From: Welwitschia mirabilis
Lineage: Eukaryota > Gnetophyta > Gnetopsida > Welwitschiales
Direction: 5' to 3'
Length of the DNA: 64,000 nt
NCBI GenBank assembly: GCA_051453625.1
Contig: JBOZIK010000001.1
Span: 133,674,890-133,738,889, forward strand
The notes beneath the pieces are model-generated. The model was given only the letters and a program-made list of their open reading frames with translations, did not search any database and was not told the DNA's origin. The position numbers and the translations under genes were made by a program. This document shows positions 58,540 through 64,000 of this stretch, piece by piece (position 1 is the stretch's first letter; each line of letters opens with the position of its first letter).

Positions 58540-61500
58540 AAAATGCGAGTGCCGTTTTTAGTCACAAGCTTACTATGTGACTTAGTAATACTAGATTTAT
58601 TATAAGATACTAATAAACTAATGAATTCCCTATTATATCTTAACACACTATTACAACCGTCATACATACTTTCATTTCTTATTCTTTGAAAATTATTAAA
58701 ATATTCCTACGTATTTAACATTAGGAATTTTCTTATCAAATAAATAACCCACATGCTACTTTCTTGTATAAATTAATATCTATCAACTACCTTTCAAAAT
58801 CTAACTTGTATCTAAAATGCTTGAGTAATTCTATGGCATACTTACTCTAATCAAAGATCTATTATTCCTCCTTTTGCATAATTTTCATTCTCAAATAATA
58901 GTGTCATACTTAATTGTAACAACTCAAGTTCTGTATCTAATTGCTCATTAGATTTGTAGTTTCATGACCAAGTTATCTACATGAAAAGCTAAGAATAATG
59001 TGTATATATATTTAGTTTTATGATTATGAATAAATTAGGGTCTAAGGTAGCTTTTATAAACCTAATCTAGAATAAGAAATTTATATAAAAAATATAATAG
59101 ATCCTTAGGGTATGTTTAAGGCCTTATACATACTTCTTCAATTATGCAACCTACCTTGAAGATTTTTTTCTTTTTTTATCTTAGCCACTGATCCTAAAAT
59201 CCTAAGGGATTTTCATATGAATTTCTTATCCTGTCTTTTCATTTAAAAACGTTAATTGTATGTTCGAAGAATTTGTATAATTTCACATGGTTTTTAGATT
59301 TATTAATGATTTTGGTTTTAATATTATTACTATATATTTAAATACCTCATTATAATTAATTGCAAGGACTTAATCCTCATGTAATTAATATATTTTTATA
59401 TCTCTTCAAGTTTTTAAAGTCATCAAGATTTGTATAGATATTGATTTGGAACAAAAAAATTTCTTATTCTTAGATCCTAGGATAACTTCTCAAACATTTC
59501 CTTTCATTAGCATTTCATATTCTTTATCCATAACCTCTTGTCATTCATTTATGAAAAGATCCTCATTCATAGACTTGGGAGTTCTTAACATGAAATGTAC
59601 AAGACAAATTATATCATGATTTTCTACAAATTTAAATCTCCTTACAATAATTCCTTCTTGATCTTTTCTCTTACATTACTACCTACATTTTTTAATAATT
59701 TTTCTTTTCATGTTGATCTTTTTAGCTTATTTCTATTATGATCTCTATCAAAGGTAAAATTATTAACTTATTATTTTTATTGAATGTTTCTTCATGGAAC
59801 TCCAATTCTATGATAGGATTACCCTTGTATTATTAATGAATTTAATACTACATTGGTTCTTAAGGTTTTTATTTAATTTGATTCTTTTCCTAGTTTTGTA
59901 AACATCAAATCTAGATTCATAAAATATGATGTCCTTAATTATAACTATCCTCTTTTATGTGGAATTCTAGACTTCTTAATTTTTATCGTCATCTACATAG
60001 TTAGTAAAAATTTTAGCTTTGAACTTAGCCTTAGATTTTAATTTGTCATAAATTTGGAAATACAACCTACATCCAAAGGTTCTCAAGTGGTTAGTTTACT
60101 TTTGTAAATTATTTCATGCTTCTATTATAGCATGAACTTCTAATGCTTTTTTAGATTTTCTCTTTACTCTATATTATAAGATCCTTATAGCCTCTTTCAA
60201 TTATTCTATTTTTGTTCTTACACATTCCAACATTTACCTATCCATGAAATATAAAGTTCCATGGTTTCTTTCTACTACGTTATTTTGAAAAGGTAAATAT
60301 GAGGTTGAATGTTATCTCTCAACTTTTTATTATTAAGAATCTTAATAAATAATTTAAGGATATATTAGTTATCATTATTTGTTTAAATCTTAACTATCTT
60401 TATACCTTTTTTATTTTAAATTATCTTATGGAATTCCATAAAAATTTAGTGCCTAACTTTTATGTTTTAATAAATATAATAATGCCATTCCTATGAAAAC
60501 ATTTATAATAAGTAGATAGAAATTGTTATCTTAACATTTTCATATAAATTCATACATCCAATTAAATTAATTCTAGTGATCTATTTTACCTCTAATTAAA
60601 AACTTTGGACGTGTTACAATTTTATCATGATTTTTCTTTTGACATGATTTACAATACAAAATTGTAATATTCTGTGGATTATAATGCTTTCACATTTTAT
60701 AGGATGGGCTTTTAACATTATAATGACATAATCTCCAATGTTAAATATTAGCATCATATTTTTCTTTGATATGAAACAATTATTGTTAAGAGGAATACAT
60801 TCAAAAACACTATTTGCACTAATAGCTAATTCGAAAACTTCATTACTATGTTTACTAAAAATCATACATTAGGGTTTCCAATTTACTTCTTCCATTATCA
60901 CTTTATAAGTATAATTTATTAAATGGATGATAGAAAATAAATTTTGTTTTATGTTTGAAGCATATTAAACATGATCAATTTTATCAATATTTTCATAGAA
61001 ATACTTTAGCTTATTAAAGTTAACGGATAATTATAGTTTTTCATTTTTAAACTTTAAATAGATATTACTATTATTAAATTTATTAAACAATTAGAATTTA
61101 TATATCAAAAAATTAAGGCATTATCATCATTAGAGTAATAATCTCCAATTTGCTCCTTAAGGAATATTTTCTTCATATTTAAATCATGATCAACAATGTC
61201 ATCATTTATGTATCAACATTTATTATGATTATTATTTTTTTGATTTTTCTACCTACTTTTCTTTCTGGTGTACTTCTAATTTCATGTAAATTCTTATACA
61301 AAATTCTCTCATTATCTTCTTTATTCATTTCTTGCACCATCTTCAACATAGTACATAATTATTAAAAATATTAAAATCCTTCCTATAATAATTGATTGTT
61401 CTTAAGAATATCATTTGAAAACTAGTGAGGGCTTTAATTGTATAATTTTTCATGTTCATACCATAAACTTCCTTCTCATGTTTTCTAATATTATTACATA

Positions 61501-61560
61501 TGAAATACAATTTTTCAATCAAGTTATAGATGGATTTTTATTTTTCCATCTTTAAGATAT
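58540..61560 (-). pseudogene. Ty1/copia pol relic (integrase, RT, RNase H start)
   Basis: Minus-strand blocks in order: SNEVFELAISANSVFEC (about 60,795-60,845) and WRLCHYNVKSPSY, then SCQKKNHDKI (about 60,620-60,655), the pre-integrase and zinc-binding part; MALLYLLKHK ('WVYLLK') near 60,475; QNNVVERK (about 60,270-60,295), the 'QQNGVVERKN' block; KLKSKAKFKAKIFTN (about 60,005-60,050); IVIIKDIIFYESRFDVYKT (about 59,895-59,950); RT text YEMLMKGNV and VIPGSKNKKF (about 59,455-59,515), NYNEVFKYIV, and FLAFHVDNLV (about 58,960-58,990), a worn YVDD site; YAIELLKHF (about 58,815-58,840). Heavily broken. Opposite in strand to the neighbouring copia elements. Confidence 0.75.
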
Positions 61561-61721
61561 CATATTTGGTTACAAGAATTTTTAATGTGCTTTTATTAAT
61601 AAAACATATAATTTTTTTCAATTTTATGCAAATAGATTTAATAGATGATAGTATTTTGATCATAGAAGAATTAATCTTATAACCAATAGGATTATTTATT
61701 AGATTATGTATTGCTAATTGA
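61561..61721. other. short unassigned stretch before the last LTR
   Basis: A+T-rich, nothing recognisable; probably the 5' side of the minus-strand copia relic. Confidence 0.35.
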
Positions 61722-61880
61722 TGTTAAACTAATGTTGTTTGTGAAGAAAATTTTATGTATCTTGTGCATAAAATATTAATCACTTATAGGTCAGAAGCTG
61801 AAGCAAGGAATGTCGTTTTTTGATCACTAAAACCTATCAAGTTCAATTACCCTCTTGAAGGATTGACCAAACTTTCAAGG

Positions 61881-62299
61881 GGTCAACTGCACCTAGAGCA
61901 TACTCTCAGAATTGAACTGAATTCAGAGGGAGTCGACCGGACCTATAAACCTAAGAACTAGTACTCTTAAACAGATTGTCAAGGGGTTAGGACCTATAAG
62001 GGATTAACCGAATCTGAGCATTGTGCACCTGATATCCCTAAGCCGATCATCAAGCAGTCGACTCGATACTTAAGGAGTCGACTAGACCTAATGTAGAAAA
62101 TTGAAATGGATTTTTATCTAGATGAGTGAGTGATTGTATAGATATATGGACGACTAGATGAGCCGTTAACTGGACCCTAAGGAATCAATTGGACATGGAG
62201 ACATAAGAAACTAAGGTGACTGAAGATTTTACTTAAGCAACCTATTTAAGTCACGACATCAGGAGGGGTCGACCGGATGTTTGAGGGTTTAACCAGACG
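61881..62299. promoter_or_regulatory. cluster of GTCGACCGG-like motifs in U3
   Basis: Copies: GGTCAACTGCACC (61,881), AGTCGACCGGACC (61,931), GGATTAACCGAAT (62,001), AGTCGACTCGA (62,056), AGTCGACTAGACC (62,076), GTTAACTGGACC (62,165), AATCAATTGGACA (62,183), GGTCGACCGGAT (62,267), GGTTTAACCAGACG (62,286). Consensus GGTCGACCGGACC. All lie upstream of the TATA box. Confidence 0.7.
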
Positions 62300-62402
62300 A
62301 AACGGAAAAGCAAATTTTTTATCCATTATGTATTCATATTTATAGCTATTTATAGCCGTAGGAAGTGCATTTTTAATTGTAATAACCCTAAAAGCATTTT
62401 AT

Positions 62403-62410
62403 TATAAATA
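62403..62410 (+). promoter_or_regulatory. TATA box of the last copia LTR
   Basis: TATAAATA in ATTATAAATAGCTAAGAG; a transcript would start near 62,435, leaving about 650 bases of R/U5. Confidence 0.6.
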
Positions 62411-62671
62411 GCTAAGAGAGAAATCACTAAAAGGAATTTTTTCTTTGGCCAAACTATTGAAAATTGTGTTTTATCATTATACTAGCTTGAAAGTGTATTC
62501 CTAACTAAGGATGATCCTACATCTGTTGTATCTGTGAATTCAAGATCAGGTCTTATACTTCATTGTTCATAGTTTGTATCATCTACTGGAGAAGATCTCC
62601 ATTATATTCATTGTGCTAAAGAATGAGTGATATCAGTGCACCAGGGCATTTTACCATTACTACAACACTGT

Positions 62672-62803
62672 TTGAAAAGTTAAAACTTAGCCTATAAAAG
62701 TCCGTTGAAAAGGTTGAGACTTAGTCTACAAAAGTTCGTTGAAAAGATTGAGACTTAGCTTGCAAAAATCCATTGACAAGGTTGAGACTTAGCCTGAAAA
62801 AAT
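62672..62803 (+). repeat. tandem repeat in R/U5, about 34-base unit
   Basis: Four units of the type TGAAAAGGTTGAGACTTAGC followed by CTACAAAAGTCCGT. The first and last are the most worn. Confidence 0.85.
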
Positions 62804-63090
62804 ATGTGTGTAAAAGTTACAGGTGGACTTGCAATACCTAAAAGAGTTAACAGATATCTGGATCAAGCTGGTGATAAGCTGATCATTGAGAGTGGAGTAG
62901 GGAGCTTCCCGAATCACTATGAAACTTGCATGCATTTAATAGGTATTTTTATTCTTTCTTTTATTTTCATTTGTAGTGATCTATTTCAAGTAAGTTCTTA
63001 TTATAAGTTTATTTGAATTTTTTTTAAAAACCTATTCACACAACATCCTCCTCGTGCGCGCGCACTCACAGGGTTATCGATCTCCACATT

Positions 63091-63102
63091 TAGTATTAGA
63101 GC
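63091..63102 (+). other. primer binding site, tRNA-iMet type
   Basis: TAGTATTAGAGC against the usual TGGTATCAGAGC: one G-to-A and one C-to-T. Confidence 0.75.
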
Positions 63103-63154
63103 AAGGTTGAGTCCGTTTTTAGATTTTAACTAATCTAGACTCTAGAACCCAAAA

Positions 63155-64000
63155 ATGAGTAATCCCTCTAATAGTTTTTCCACTAGTCGTTTACCTTTAT
63201 TCGATGGATCAAGTTATGCATATCGGAGATCCAAAATAAGAATATTCCTTGGATCCTTAGATGCGAATATTGAAGATGTTATCTATAAAGGTTATATTAT
63301 GCTTATGTTAACAAAAACCAATACAAATGGTAATACCATTCAAGTTCCCAAATTCAGAGATTAATGGACTACTACTACCAAAACCAAAGTCACCACAGAT
63401 GCTCATGCTCTTAATGCAATATTTTGTATAGTTTGTGTAGATAAATTTAAACATATTATAATTTGTGATCATACAAAGGAAGCCTGGGATATTCTTGAGG
63501 TATCTCATGGAGGAACTTCCATAGTCAACCTACAAATGCTCATCTCTAGATTTAAAGATATTCACATGAATGAGGAGAAGACATTATAGGAGTTCTTTGC
63601 TAGACTTACAAACATCATCAACTCCATGACAAGTCTAGGAGAACATTTAAATGAAGCAAAAGTTATCAGAAAAGTACTGAGATCTCTTCCAAAGAGATTT
63701 AAACCTAAAGTCACAGTAATCAAGGAAAGAAAGAACATCAATACAATGGTACTAGAAGAGCTTCAAGGTAATTTATAGACTTATAAATTAAAATTTACTA
63801 AAGATAAGAAGAAAGGTATTACTTTAAAGCATGTACAAGAAGGATATAGGTCTAAGAAGTCAGATGAAGAATTAGATGATGATGAAGTTACTCTCCTAGC
63901 CAAAAGGTTCAAGAAATTCTTACATAGAAGGAAAAAGGAATGTGATCTAAGTAGAAGTATAAAAAGAGAACACCTAAAGTACAAAAAGGAGCAAGACAAA
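63155..64000 (+). pseudogene. Ty1/copia gag (UBN2 type) with few stops, cut by window edge
   Basis: The start is ATG 63,155 (MSNPSNSFSTSRLPLFDGSS), with the family 'P.FDG..Y..W...M...L' pattern, the Trp replaced by Arg. Further blocks: KEAWDILEVSHGGTS (about 63,479-63,523), the 'A...W..L...Y.G' block, and SLGEHLNEAKVIRKVLRSLP (about 63,629-63,688). The C-terminal part is Lys-rich with EELDDDEVTLLAKRFKKFL (about 63,867-63,923). One frame runs through with three stops at 63,362, 63,587 and 63,776, each explained by one C-to-T change in a Gln codon. The zinc knuckle and pol would lie beyond the window. Confidence 0.85.

Larger units (their letters stand above)
61722..63088 (+). repeat. 5' LTR of the last copia element
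   Basis: The right end (TCTCCACA, 63,088) is fixed by the primer site two bases later. The left end is uncertain: TGTTAAAC at 61,722 or TGTTGTTT at 61,733. It contains a U3 motif cluster (61,881-62,299), a TATA box (62,403) and a tandem repeat (62,672-62,803). The 70-codon open stretch at 62,804-63,016 lies in R/U5 and is not a gene. Confidence 0.65.
61722..64000 (+). mobile_element. best preserved Ty1/copia element, 5' end (LTR, PBS, gag), cut by window edge
   Basis: An LTR with TATA box, a tRNA-Met-type primer site and a gag with only a few stops follow in order on the plus strand and run off the right edge. Many CpG sites remain in the LTR, unlike the rest of the window, which points to the youngest copia here. 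The gag is of the same broad type as that at 26 kb. Confidence 0.8.

Noticed and set aside
61881-62299. GTCGAC words as vector or cloning-site contamination
   Set aside because: They occur in graded, worn variants inside an LTR with normal structure.
62672-62803. CRISPR-like array
   Set aside because: Units are contiguous without unique spacers, and the context is a plant LTR.
62804-63016. 70-codon open stretch after the tandem repeats
   Set aside because: Lies in R/U5 of the LTR, upstream of the primer site; not in a coding position.
1-64000. Fungal genome with RIP mutation
   Set aside because: The C-to-T pattern resembles RIP, but Athila and Tat gypsy, SIRE-like copia and L1 with DUF4283-type ORF1 are plant families, and changes are not limited to CpA.

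Overview
This window is plant nuclear DNA made almost entirely of old, decayed retrotransposons. It is strongly A+T-rich and CpG-poor. The families are typical of plant chromosomes: Athila-type and Tat-type Ty3/gypsy, several Ty1/copia including SIRE-like ones, and L1-type LINEs with plant-type ORF1 zinc knuckles. I found no credible host gene, no functional rRNA or tRNA gene and no CRISPR array. The species cannot be told from the sequence. Runs of N (10 to 573 bases) mark assembly gaps, and at four of them the same bases stand on both sides.

Layout. 1-5,829: 3'-truncated Athila-type element on the minus strand (RT, protease, gag, PBS, 5' LTR). 6,001-7,370: Ty1/copia RT/RNase H relic, plus strand. 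9,640-10,520: weak non-LTR-like relic. 10,970-24,903: a complete but very old Tat-type element on the minus strand with two LTRs of about 2.4 kb. It carries an extra RNase H placed before the RT, and an antisense frame between integrase and 3' LTR. 26,278-28,090: SIRE-like copia PBS and gag. 30,572-35,460: better preserved L1-type LINE, minus strand. About 35,460-48,673: an LTR element without pol (called family X here), plus strand, into which a second family X copy (37,116-44,239, minus strand) has inserted with a CCCAT target duplication. 48,960-54,090: SIRE-like copia PR/INT/RT/RNase H, split by a small LTR insertion (50,359-52,445, target duplication ATCAC). 56,300-57,500: L1 endonuclease relic, minus strand. 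58,540-61,560: copia pol relic, minus strand. 61,722-64,000: the best preserved copia 5' end (LTR, PBS, gag), running off the window.

How the parts relate. This is a nest of insertions. The order of events can be read from target duplications and from the paralogous empty site inside family X. The SIRE-like gag at 26 kb and pol at 49 kb may be one element split by later insertions. Nearly all changes in the five recognisable primer binding sites are C-to-T or G-to-A, and the in-frame stops checked in the last gag are single C-to-T changes, which points to deamination of methylated cytosine as the main decay process.

Most worth following: (1) the pol-less family X with a conserved Tyr/Ser/Pro/Phe-rich gag-position ORF in two copies; (2) the Tat-type element with RNase H upstream of RT plus an antisense ORF; (3) the PBS record of cytosine decay; (4) the cluster of GTCGACCGG-like motifs upstream of the TATA box in the youngest copia LTR.
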